Source of the DNA: an uncultured bacterium
GTDB taxonomy: Bacteria > Bacillota_I > Bacilli_A > RFN20 > CAG-826
Direction of reading: 5' to 3'
DNA: 64,000 nucleotides
Assembly: GCA_949297805.1 (NCBI GenBank)
Contig: CASFTG010000001.1
Coordinates: 620,001-684,000, forward strand
The first letter of the stretch is position 1. Each line of letters begins with the position of its first letter. This document shows positions 9,530-17,599 of this stretch, one piece after another. Both the position numbers and the translations under genes were made by a program. The notes beneath the pieces were generated by a model. It worked only from the letters and a program-made list of their open reading frames with translations, ran no database searches and was not told the origin of the DNA.

Positions 9530-10798
9530 TCAGGATACGTATTCGAAGACGAATTCGCCGATCCGGACCTCATCCCCGTCGATCGCGCCCTTTTGCTTGA
9601 GCTCCTCGTCGACCCCGATCGAGGTTAAATAGGAAAGCAGCTGCGACACCCCTTGGTCGGTTGAGAGGTTAATGAGGTTATATCTTTCCATGACTTTCTC
9701 GCCTTCAATGATGAAAAGATGGGCGCTTGGATGGGTGATGATAAAGGGTTTTTGCTCGGTTTTGGTCGCATCGTAGACCACTTCGTCTTCTTTCGAATAA
9801 AGCGGGTATTGCGGGGTTTTGCTTAATAGATCGTAGGCTTTATAAAGCAATTCCTTGACCCCCTCCTCGGTATAGGCCGATAAGCCAATCGAGGTTATCC
9901 CGGTCTGCTCATCGAAATGCTTTTTCCGTTCCTCCGCCCCTTCTTCGTCCATCTTCGAGGCGACGATGAGCTCGGGCCGGTTCTCCAGCCCCGCCCCATA
10001 TTCGGCGAGCTCTTTCCGAATGGCCAAATAGGCTTGATAGGGATCGCGTTCTCCGTCCATCGCGACGAGGTGGACTAAAACCCGACAACGCTCGATATGG
10101 CGCAAGAAAGCGAAGCCGAGCCCTTTGCCCTGGCTCGCCCCCTCGATAAGCCCCGGCATATCGGCGACGACGAATTGGGCCGAACGGTCGGGCAAGGTCG
10201 CCACCCCCAAATTCGGGACTAAGGTGGTGAAAGGATAATCGGCGGTTTCGGCGTTGGCTCTGGATAACAAGTTAAGCAAAGTGCTCTTGCCAACCGAAGG
10301 GAAGCCGATTAAGCCGACATCGGCAAGCAACTTAAGTTCTAAGACCAGTCTTTTCCTTTCCCCTGGATGGCCGTTCTCGGCGATCCGGGGGATCCGAAGA
10401 CGGCTCGATTTGAAGCAGGCGTTGCCCCGCCCGCCTCTGCCGCCTTTGGCCGCTAAATACTCATCGCCATCGTTGACGAGGTCAGCCAAGACCTTGCCGG
10501 TCGCCTCATCCTCGACCATCGTCCCACAAGGGACGTAGGCATAGACGTCGGGCTGGCTGGCCCCAAACCGGAGCTTCTTGTCGCCCTTGCCCCCGTCTTT
10601 GGCTTCAATGACTTTCGAATGGCGGTAAGCCAAAAGGGTGTTGACGGTCGAATCGGCCTTGATGATGACCGAGCCGCCTCTGCCCCCATTGCCCCCATCA
10701 GGGCCGCCTTTGGGCATATTTTTCTCCTGCAAAAAGGAGATGGCCCCGTCCCCGCCTTTGCCGGACCTTACCTCAATGACCGCGCGATCGATCAGCAT
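9530..10798 (-). CDS. obgE: Ribosome-associated GTPase Obg
   Basis: An essential GTPase of large-subunit ribosome assembly and stress control. At 422 residues it has the glycine-rich Obg domain (EVRSGKGGDGAISFLQEKN, GGPDGGNGGRGGSV), then the G domain (G1 GFPSVGKSTLLN, G3 DMPGLIEGA, a G4-like ASKMDE) and a C-terminal OCT domain typical of Gram-positive Obg. Its first codons overlap the end of the glycosyltransferase gene by 7 bases, so the two are coupled. Confidence 0.97.
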   Translation of the reverse strand: MLIDRAVIEVRSGKGGDGAISFLQEKNMPKGGPDGGNGGRGGSVIIKADSTVNTLLAYRHSKVIEAKDGGKGDKKLRFGASQPDVYAYVPCGTMVEDEATGKVLADLVNDGDEYLAAKGGRGGRGNACFKSSRLRIPRIAENGHPGERKRLVLELKLLADVGLIGFPSVGKSTLLNLLSRANAETADYPFTTLVPNLGVATLPDRSAQFVVADMPGLIEGASQGKGLGFAFLRHIERCRVLVHLVAMDGERDPYQAYLAIRKELAEYGAGLENRPELIVASKMDEEGAEERKKHFDEQTGITSIGLSAYTEEGVKELLYKAYDLLSKTPQYPLYSKEDEVVYDATKTEQKPFIITHPSAHLFIIEGEKVMERYNLINLSTDQGVSQLLSYLTSIGVDEELKQKGAIDGDEVRIGEFVFEYVS

Positions 10799-11544
10799 AG
10801 CCCCTCCTTCTCTTCCGGGCTAAGGAAGTAATTCTTCTTGTTTTTCTTTATCCGCCCTAAGTCGGCGGAGAACTGCTTACTGGCCGAGGCGAAGGAAACC
10901 GAGGTCGCCTCCTCGTTATTGAACCAGCGGACCGGGATCCGCTTGATCTTGAAGCCATTGAGGGAAAGGAAATAACAATACTCGACGTCGAAGGCGAACC
11001 CGTCGATGATCTGATGCTTAGCCATCAGCTTGGCGACCTTGGTCTTAAAGCATTTGAATCCGCATTGGGTGTCATCGACCCCTTTGATATGGAAACGCAG
11101 TTTCACCAAAGTCTTCGAGCCGAAATGGCCGAGCCGGCGAATGAAGGGGCGTTTATTCTGAATCGAGCCTTTCATGTCGCGATCGCCGATGAAAGCATCA
11201 TACTCATTGATGATCGGATAAATCGTGGAAAAAGCGCTTAAATCGGTCGCGAGGTCGGCATCGAAGAAAAGGGCGTAATCGGAATCGCTATACTCGATGC
11301 CCCGCTTGACCGCCAGTCCTTTGGCTCCTTGCTTAGCAAAAGGGAGCATCTTGACTTGGGCCGGAAAGGCTTTGAGCCCCGCTTCCAAAGCCGCTTGCTC
11401 CGCTTCGCTCGAACCATTGGGGACGATTAAGACGTCATAGGTCAAGTTCGGCAAGGAATCGAAATAAGGGATGATCTTCTCTTGCAGGTTATCAAGCAGC
11501 AAGGAAGTTTGGTTTTTGATGGGGATAATGACGGAAAGCTTCAT
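10792..11544 (-). CDS. Family 2 glycosyltransferase, dolichyl/polyprenyl-phosphate glucose synthase type
   Basis: The 250 residues begin MKLSVIIPIKNQ, the nucleotide-sugar binding start of GT-A family 2 enzymes. They contain FFDADLATDLSAF (the metal-binding DxD region) and DDTQCGFKCFKT, a motif of dolichyl-phosphate glucosyl- and mannosyltransferases. No membrane helices are obvious, so it probably acts at the inner face of the membrane on a lipid phosphate acceptor. The donor and acceptor cannot be told. There is no ribosome binding site; a perfect TATAAT (11554-11559) ends 9 bases before the ATG, suggesting a leaderless transcript that also covers obg. Confidence 0.8.
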   Translation of the reverse strand: MKLSVIIPIKNQTSLLLDNLQEKIIPYFDSLPNLTYDVLIVPNGSSEAEQAALEAGLKAFPAQVKMLPFAKQGAKGLAVKRGIEYSDSDYALFFDADLATDLSAFSTIYPIINEYDAFIGDRDMKGSIQNKRPFIRRLGHFGSKTLVKLRFHIKGVDDTQCGFKCFKTKVAKLMAKHQIIDGFAFDVEYCYFLSLNGFKIKRIPVRWFNNEEATSVSFASASKQFSADLGRIKKNKKNYFLSPEEKEGLC

Positions 11545-11553
11545 AGCCCGGCC

Positions 11554-11559
11554 ATTATA
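11554..11559 (-). promoter_or_regulatory. -10 box for a predicted leaderless glycosyltransferase-obg transcript
   Basis: TATAAT on the minus strand, 9 bases before the ATG at 11544, with no purine-rich ribosome binding site between. The -35 region (TCTACT, 17 bases further) is a weak match. Confidence 0.5.
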
Positions 11560-11587
11560 TCGCCTAGGTTAGGAAAAGTAGAGAAAA

Positions 11588-11614
11588 AGCCCAAGGAAAC
11601 GGATTCCCTGGGCT
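11588..11614 (-). terminator. Terminator of the msmK-pullulanase-amylase unit
   Basis: A stem of AGCCCA/TGGGCT extended inward by GGGAA/TTTCC, followed on the minus strand by TTTTCTC. It begins 8 bases after the amylase stop codon. Confidence 0.8.
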
Positions 11615-11621
11615 TAGAGCC

Positions 11622-14411
11622 TTAAGCTTTGACGACGATGGCCGATAAGGCCGGCAAGGAGTTTTGGCTCGCCCAATTATAGGAAGCGAGGACCTCACCA
11701 TCCAGCCCTTTGGCCCCGACCCCGGCATCATTGAAGTTGATGGCGACTTTGATCGTGGTCTGGCCTAACGTCCGGGTGAAGGTCAATACGTTATCGGTTA
11801 AACCCGAGGCAACGAAGTCGGCGTAGGCCATCGACCCGGTCCGGAGAGCCGGTTCGCTAGTCTTCAGCCCGATAAATTTTTTCATCGCCGCGAAGGTCGA
11901 ATCGGGGTCAGTTTGCTGCGTGTCGGCCGCGACGACGGTAGTCGAAGCGTTGAACTCATCGAGCTTAACGGTCATGCCCGATCCAGTGACACCGTATTCG
12001 GTAGCAAGGCTCCCGTCGCCGACTTTTTGCCCTTGTGACCATTTCATCGGCTGGCGGTAGTAAAGGTCGCAGTAATCGGATCCGTCATGGACGCCATCGG
12101 GGAAGTTGCCAGCCATCCCAAGCTCATCGCCGTAATAGATCCAGGTCAAGCCCGGGAACATGAGTTCGGCGATCTTGACGAGGTTTGAGGAAGCGAGCAT
12201 CTTAGCGTAGTTAGTGGCATCGACGTTGCCCTGGGCTTGGATTCCGGAGCCATCGCCAGTCCCGGCGACCCGGTTGATGACCCGGGCGATGTCGTGGTTG
12301 GAGGTGAATAGCCCCGGCAAGGAGTTATCACCCCGGTAATCGTTATAAACGTTGTAGACGTCGACGAAGTTCCAATTATGGTTGTAGGCCTTGTTGAGGA
12401 GGCCGTCTTTCCCGTTTCGTGACCCGTTTTTGGTATTCGAGTCGGATCCGGCATTATATTGGGAACTATTGGTCAGGAACGCTTTGGCGGTCCCGAAGGC
12501 GTTGTTGGTGTTCTTCAGCCCAGTCGCGGCGGCCGAAGTCAAGTTGAAATAGGAATAGAAGTCGAACATCGAGTCGAACGACTGATAGTAAGGGGCGACG
12601 TGGTAGGCGTGGCCATCGAAGTTCTCCCCGACGAAGAAGGCATTGGGGTATTCCGACTTAATGGCCTCGTTGAGGTCATCGAAGAACTCGAGGTTTTTGG
12701 AGAGGTCGGAGGAATAGTTCTCTCCTTCGGCGGTGACGTCGTAAATCAAGGTGTCGCCCTCGGTCGAAGACACCTCATCGGTCATGTAGATGTGCTTGAC
12801 CGCGTCGAGGCGGAAGCCGTCGACACCGAGCTCGCACCACTTCTTGCTCATATCGATTACCGCGTCGCGGGTCGCTTGATAAGAGTAGTTGAGCTCCGGC
12901 ATCCCCGAGCCGAACTTGGCATAGAAGGAATAGGCATGGTCGCCATAGGGATACCAATAATTGTCCTGGTTGATATGATCGCTATCGGTCAAATGGTTGC
13001 CCCATTGGTAGAAACCGCGGTAATCGGGGTTGAGGTTAGCCGACTCGATGAACCAGTTGTTGGCGGTCGAGGTGTGGTTGAGGACTAAGTCCATCACCAC
13101 CTTCATCCCCTTTTCGTGGGCCTTTTCGATGAGTGAGAGATAATCAGCCATCGCCGTTTCCTCGCTGACGACTCCGTTATTGGCTTTAGCGGCCGGCGAC
13201 TCTTTCGAGCCGAACTTCGGGTCGACCTTCGAATAATCGGAGATATCGTAGCCATGGTAGGAGCCGCTTAATTGGATCGGGGTGAGCCATAAGGCCTTAA
13301 CCCCAAGGTCATTAAGGTAATCGAGTTTCTGCTCAATACCATAGATGTCGCCGAACCCGTCGCCATCGGAATCGGCGAAGGATGAGACCATGATCTGGTA
13401 GCCGACCCCGACGTCCTCGAATGCCGGCGCGGTCGCCATGTCCTTATGTTCGGCATCCCAATCGACATCATCATAACGGGAATCGCCGTAGGTTACGTTG
13501 GTCCCGTCATCATCGTCGAAAGGCGAGCCCTCGATCGTAACCGGCCGGTTGGACAAGGACCGCTGGACCTGGTCTTGGACGACGAAGGCGTGGTAGGCGG
13601 TGCCGCCATTTTCTAATGGCAAGGCATAATTGGCCAAGGTGATGAAGAAATCGCTCCCATCGTTAGTCCAGAACTCGCTATCGGGGGCATCGCGGGTACT
13701 GGTTTTGACGATCTGCAGCCCAATCGCGGTCGACCCGGCGAAACTCATCGGAATGGTATCGAATTCCTTGTTGGCATTGTCCCAGCCCGATTCGTAGGAA
13801 GCGCCTAAGTCGATGTCGATATAGGCCCCGCCGAAATCGTCGACCTCGGCCCGGCCCGATTCCTTCCCGACGAAATCGAACTTATGGCCTTCTCCGGCTT
13901 TGGGCTGGTAAGGCCAAACCCAGACGTCCCAATCGGCGTAATAGGTCGGCGAGTTGCCGTACCGATAATAATGGAGATAGAAATGGTTGTCCTCGCTGCT
14001 CTTCGCCAACTCGGCCATATAGGCGTTTTTCTCCTCCTCGGTATGGACCGGGGTGCTTTGGGTGGCATAACGGGCGTATAAGACAAGGTTATCGGTGATG
14101 GTCAAAGGGAAAGCCACCCCGGTTCCTTCCTTTCCCATCTTCTTGCTGGAATCGTATTCCGAGCACCACTCGACGAAGGAGTGGCCAGAAAGGGAAGGGT
14201 CAACGGTCGGGGCCGAAAGCTTATCGCCCCCTTTGACCTTAATTGTCTCAGTGGCGATATACCCTTCGCCGGGATTCAAATAGACCGTATAAGTCGCCCG
14301 GGTGTCGACGGTCGTCGGGTCATAAGTCCCTTCCGGGTTATGCTTGTCGCCGCAGGCGGTGGCCAGGGTCAAGACCGCCACCCCCGCTAAAGCCAAAGGG
14401 ATTTTTTTCAT
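11622..14411 (-). CDS. Lipoprotein alpha-amylase (GH13) with N-terminal beta-grasp repeat
   Basis: A 929-residue surface enzyme predicted to cleave alpha-1,4 links in starch or maltodextrin. A lipoprotein signal peptide ends in LATAC (Cys20). Next comes a module like the Listeria-Bacteroides/Flg_new beta-grasp repeat, then an extended region (about 130-370) resembling secreted-amylase surface modules. The GH13 barrel follows with VMDLVLNHTS, GFRLDAVKH (nucleophile Asp), FVGENFDG (acid/base Glu) and FTSNHDIAR. The start is the ATG at 14411, because it gives the signal peptide and overlaps the preceding stop as ATGA; an upstream ATG at 14594 would add 61 residues of arginine-rich junk. Last gene of its unit. 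Confidence 0.92.
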   Translation of the reverse strand: MKKIPLALAGVAVLTLATACGDKHNPEGTYDPTTVDTRATYTVYLNPGEGYIATETIKVKGGDKLSAPTVDPSLSGHSFVEWCSEYDSSKKMGKEGTGVAFPLTITDNLVLYARYATQSTPVHTEEEKNAYMAELAKSSEDNHFYLHYYRYGNSPTYYADWDVWVWPYQPKAGEGHKFDFVGKESGRAEVDDFGGAYIDIDLGASYESGWDNANKEFDTIPMSFAGSTAIGLQIVKTSTRDAPDSEFWTNDGSDFFITLANYALPLENGGTAYHAFVVQDQVQRSLSNRPVTIEGSPFDDDDGTNVTYGDSRYDDVDWDAEHKDMATAPAFEDVGVGYQIMVSSFADSDGDGFGDIYGIEQKLDYLNDLGVKALWLTPIQLSGSYHGYDISDYSKVDPKFGSKESPAAKANNGVVSEETAMADYLSLIEKAHEKGMKVVMDLVLNHTSTANNWFIESANLNPDYRGFYQWGNHLTDSDHINQDNYWYPYGDHAYSFYAKFGSGMPELNYSYQATRDAVIDMSKKWCELGVDGFRLDAVKHIYMTDEVSSTEGDTLIYDVTAEGENYSSDLSKNLEFFDDLNEAIKSEYPNAFFVGENFDGHAYHVAPYYQSFDSMFDFYSYFNLTSAAATGLKNTNNAFGTAKAFLTNSSQYNAGSDSNTKNGSRNGKDGLLNKAYNHNWNFVDVYNVYNDYRGDNSLPGLFTSNHDIARVINRVAGTGDGSGIQAQGNVDATNYAKMLASSNLVKIAELMFPGLTWIYYGDELGMAGNFPDGVHDGSDYCDLYYRQPMKWSQGQKVGDGSLATEYGVTGSGMTVKLDEFNASTTVVAADTQQTDPDSTFAAMKKFIGLKTSEPALRTGSMAYADFVASGLTDNVLTFTRTLGQTTIKVAINFNDAGVGAKGLDGEVLASYNWASQNSLPALSAIVVKA

Positions 14412-16537
14412 AAAACAGCCTCCGAAGCCGAAGCCGCGACCCAGATGGAATGGCCCTCGGTGCCAACGGCGGTGAAATCGAAGTAGAAATCGTAGGTTCC
14501 GGCGGTTTTGACGACGATATTGTCGTCTTCGCCCGCCTCGAAGCTGGCCTTGGCCGAGCCTTCCCCGTCCTTGAGTTCCGAATAGCCGGCCCAAACGTTA
14601 TTGGCCGGTTGATGGATCTTGAAGACGTCGCCTTCCGCTAACTCAACCCCAAGCAATTTGACCTCATAGTCGGTATGGGGATCGAAGGAAAGAGCGCTAT
14701 CGGTAGCCCAGGCCGCCTCTCCGGTTAAGAAGGAGCCTTCCCCGATCAGGTAGTAGGTATAGTCGGGGACCGGGTCCTCTCCGCCGTCATCCGGCTCTTC
14801 CGAAATCTCATCAAGGTTCGTCCAGACGCCAGCGGCGTAATTGCCGCTGCCGGCCCAGGCTTCGGCGGATTCGGAGATGTCATAGACGTTGTGCTCGCCC
14901 CGATCGGCCAAGGCGATCGGCTGGGTGGCGGCGCCCCAATCGGCGGTCCCATCGCCATTGACCCGGTGGAAGGTCACGGTGCTGACTTCGCTCGGATCGA
15001 CGATCTCGAATGACCAAAGATTGGTGACCCCGTCGTGATAATGCTTCTCCATCAATTGACCGAGCCCCGCTTCCTCGTCGAAGCTGATCGAGACGGCGGC
15101 CGTGTCCTTATTCCACCAAGTCGCATCGATGAAATAGATGGTAAGCGGCTCCTCTTCGTAATAGGTGAGGGAAAGTTTGCCGTTATTGACGATGACTTTG
15201 ACATAGCCAGCCCGATTAAGCTTAATGGAATTGTCGGCCCCTTCGCTCACGAAATCGTAGGTTGAAGCCAAATCAGAATAACCTAAGGCGGTATTGTCAT
15301 CGGCGTTCTTGACGACGAATTCGGCGTCGGCGGCTAGATTAATCACGGCTTCGGCCCCGTTTTTGGTATAGGTCATCTCAACCGATTGTTCGGCGCTAGA
15401 GAGGACGTAGGTCGGGAGTTCAGCCGGGACGAAAGTCGCGTCGATGGTCCCGTTGACCAAGGTGAAGGTATAGGTCCCGATGGCCTCGACGATGATGTTG
15501 CCATCGCCGATCCCGACCAGTTCCTTCCCTTTAAGGGCGCATTCGTCGCTTAGTTTGTCATAGCCAAGCCAAGTGTTGCCATCGCCCCGGGTATCGTGGA
15601 CCTTGAACTCATCGCCAATGTTCAGCTTGATGTTCGAAAGAGTATAGACCCCGTTATCCTCGGCGAATTTGTATCCTTTGGTCGGGACCCAATTGTTGAA
15701 CGAACCGACGAGGTAATTGCCGTAATCGAGTTCGGCCGGGGGCTCGGGGGCGTCCTCGTTCCCTTTATCGTTTGGATCATAGGTTCCCCAAGTGCCGGAG
15801 ACGGCCTGGCCCCAGCTTTCGGTAGAGGCTTTAATGTCGTAAAGATTGCTCTCGCCCCGCTCGGAGAGGTCGACGGCGACGGTATAGGCGTTCCAATAGG
15901 CGGTGATGCCGTTGTCTTGCCCCATCCGGAAGAAGGTGATGGTCTCGGCCGCATTGACGTCGGGGATATCGATCTTCCAATAGTTATAGCCGACTCCCTG
16001 GTATTGGTCGTTGCAGAAACGGACCTTCTCCATGGCCACCCCGTAATCGGATTCCTCGTCGTTGCCGAGTTTGGCATAGGTCAAGGCCGAAGAAGCGCTC
16101 CACCAAGAGGCGTCGCGGAAATAGATGGTCGCCGGCTCGGGGTCGGGGGCCACGTAATCCTCATCCACCCATTTAGCGAATAAAGTCCAATCGGAGGTGA
16201 TGGCCTTCGACCAATCGAATTCGGTCTTCAGTTCCTTCTCGGTGTACCAACCAGAAAAGGTGAAGCCCTCCTTCGTTGGGTCAGCCGGTTTGGTGGCGAC
16301 GGCCCCGGTTTCAACGATGAGGTCCGCCACTTCCGACCCCCCATCGGTCTCGAATTTGATGATTTGCTTTCCGGTCAAATCAATCGGGTCGCTGGTCGCG
16401 GGGATATCCGGCGGAGTCAAAGACTCTTCGGGGGTCGAGCCCCCGGTCTCGGACGAGGTGTCGGTGTCAACCGGGCCGCAGCCTAGCAATAAGAGACCGC
16501 CAGTTAAGCCCAATAATACAAACGATGTTTTCTTCAT
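14408..16537 (-). CDS. Modular lipoprotein with repeated starch-binding-like domains, no catalytic domain
   Basis: 709 residues. A lipobox LLGC (Cys20) is followed by a Ser/Thr/Glu-rich linker and a beta-grasp Flg_new-type repeat ending LFAKW. The rest is carbohydrate-binding-like modules. Two copies of a 100-110 residue unit begin YFRDASWW and YFIDATWW, each containing FxRMG/FHRVNGDG, W.A.T and LYDI/VYDI landmarks. These alternate with units beginning YLVGSFNNW and YYLIGEGSF that resemble starch-binding domains of amylases. I see no GH catalytic motif. By context it would hold starch at the cell surface for the neighbouring amylase and pullulanase. Assignment to CBM families 25/26 or 20/48 is by resemblance only. 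AAGGAG site before the ATG. Confidence 0.8.
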   Translation of the reverse strand: MKKTSFVLLGLTGGLLLLGCGPVDTDTSSETGGSTPEESLTPPDIPATSDPIDLTGKQIIKFETDGGSEVADLIVETGAVATKPADPTKEGFTFSGWYTEKELKTEFDWSKAITSDWTLFAKWVDEDYVAPDPEPATIYFRDASWWSASSALTYAKLGNDEESDYGVAMEKVRFCNDQYQGVGYNYWKIDIPDVNAAETITFFRMGQDNGITAYWNAYTVAVDLSERGESNLYDIKASTESWGQAVSGTWGTYDPNDKGNEDAPEPPAELDYGNYLVGSFNNWVPTKGYKFAEDNGVYTLSNIKLNIGDEFKVHDTRGDGNTWLGYDKLSDECALKGKELVGIGDGNIIVEAIGTYTFTLVNGTIDATFVPAELPTYVLSSAEQSVEMTYTKNGAEAVINLAADAEFVVKNADDNTALGYSDLASTYDFVSEGADNSIKLNRAGYVKVIVNNGKLSLTYYEEEPLTIYFIDATWWNKDTAAVSISFDEEAGLGQLMEKHYHDGVTNLWSFEIVDPSEVSTVTFHRVNGDGTADWGAATQPIALADRGEHNVYDISESAEAWAGSGNYAAGVWTNLDEISEEPDDGGEDPVPDYTYYLIGEGSFLTGEAAWATDSALSFDPHTDYEVKLLGVELAEGDVFKIHQPANNVWAGYSELKDGEGSAKASFEAGEDDNIVVKTAGTYDFYFDFTAVGTEGHSIWVAASASEAVL

Positions 16538-16546
16538 ACTCGCTCC

Positions 16547-17593
16547 TTAAATGCTGATCCAAAGGGTGTTGGATGGAACTTTGTAGTAAAAGTCGTAGGC
16601 TCCAGCGATCTTGACGACGATGTTCCCATCGGCATCGGCTTCGAAGTTGGTACCCTTGAGGGTACAGCCGGCCTCAATTCCCGAATAACCGCAATAGGTC
16701 TCCCCGTTTTTAATCTGAAGTTTGTCGCCGACCGCTAGGCTCACGTCGAGAGCCATGTACTCTTGATCGTTAGAAGGATTGACCGAGAGTTCGATACCAG
16801 AACTCTCTTGCCAAGCTTCGCCATCGACGAATGAGCCGGCGCCGACGATATAAGCTCCCGCCCCTTCTTGTTCTGGGGCCTCGGCGTCCGGATTGCCGAC
16901 GTCATCGGGGTCATAGACGCCCCAGGTGCCGCTGACGAAGTTGCCGCCGTCAGTCCAGGCTTCGGTGGTGTCTTTGATGTCATAAAGGTTGTTCGTCCCT
17001 TTGCTAGAGAAATCAATTTCCGCGGTAGCGGCGCCCCAATCTTGACTGGCGTCGCCGTTGACCCGATGGAAGGCAATCGTCTCGATTTGGCTGACGTCTT
17101 CGATTTCGTAAGACCAATAGTTATAGCCAACCGCGGTGTTCTCCGTCGGGCAGAAACGGAGATGCTCCATCCGTTCCCCAAGCCCTTCTTCCCCATTGAA
17201 GGAGATGGAAGTGGCCGCTTCGTCCTTGTTCCACCAAGAGGCGTCGCGGAAATAGATGGTGAAGGAGGCGTCTTCTTCAGTCGAAGAGGAAGAACCGTCG
17301 TCGGGGATATCCGCCTCGCTGTCCCAGCCGGCGTAAAGTTTCCAAGAGGCGGTGACCGGCTCATCCCAATCGAACTCGGTGGTCAAAGCCGAATCGACGT
17401 ACCAGGCATCAAAAGTGGCACCGTCTTTAGTCGGATCGGCAGGCTTGCTGGCTTTTTCGCCGTCATTGACTTTGATCGAGGCGACCGGGGAGCCCCCGTT
17501 GCTCTCAAATTCAATCCGCCAGACGGCCGGTTCATGGCTGCAGCTGGCTCCTAAAAGGGATAAAGGCAGCAATAAGGCAATGATTTTATTCAT
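16547..17593 (-). CDS. Second modular starch-binding-like lipoprotein
   Basis: 348 residues, a shorter version of the downstream protein. A lipobox ending GASC (Cys18) is followed by a beta-grasp repeat (GWD end near residue 100) and one YFRDASWW module with GEEGLGERMEHLRFCP and FHRVNGDASQDWGAAT. The C-terminal unit starts YIVGAGSFVDGEAW and ends VPSNTLWISI. The near-identical module landmarks show that this gene and its neighbour arose by duplication. No catalytic residues of glycoside hydrolases are seen. It lies between pullulanase and the larger lipoprotein with 6-10 base gaps, so the four genes are one transcript. Confidence 0.8.
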   Translation of the reverse strand: MNKIIALLLPLSLLGASCSHEPAVWRIEFESNGGSPVASIKVNDGEKASKPADPTKDGATFDAWYVDSALTTEFDWDEPVTASWKLYAGWDSEADIPDDGSSSSTEEDASFTIYFRDASWWNKDEAATSISFNGEEGLGERMEHLRFCPTENTAVGYNYWSYEIEDVSQIETIAFHRVNGDASQDWGAATAEIDFSSKGTNNLYDIKDTTEAWTDGGNFVSGTWGVYDPDDVGNPDAEAPEQEGAGAYIVGAGSFVDGEAWQESSGIELSVNPSNDQEYMALDVSLAVGDKLQIKNGETYCGYSGIEAGCTLKGTNFEADADGNIVVKIAGAYDFYYKVPSNTLWISI

Positions 17594-17599
17594 AGTTCC

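Noticed and set aside
12459-13088. 209-codon plus-strand ORF across the amylase gene
   Set aside because: Antisense to catalytic GH13 motifs on the minus strand; valine/glycine-rich sequence typical of a shadow frame.
14412-14594. Upstream start for the large amylase giving 61 extra residues
   Set aside because: The extra sequence is arginine/glycine-rich and overlaps the preceding lipoprotein gene; the lipoprotein signal begins at 14411.
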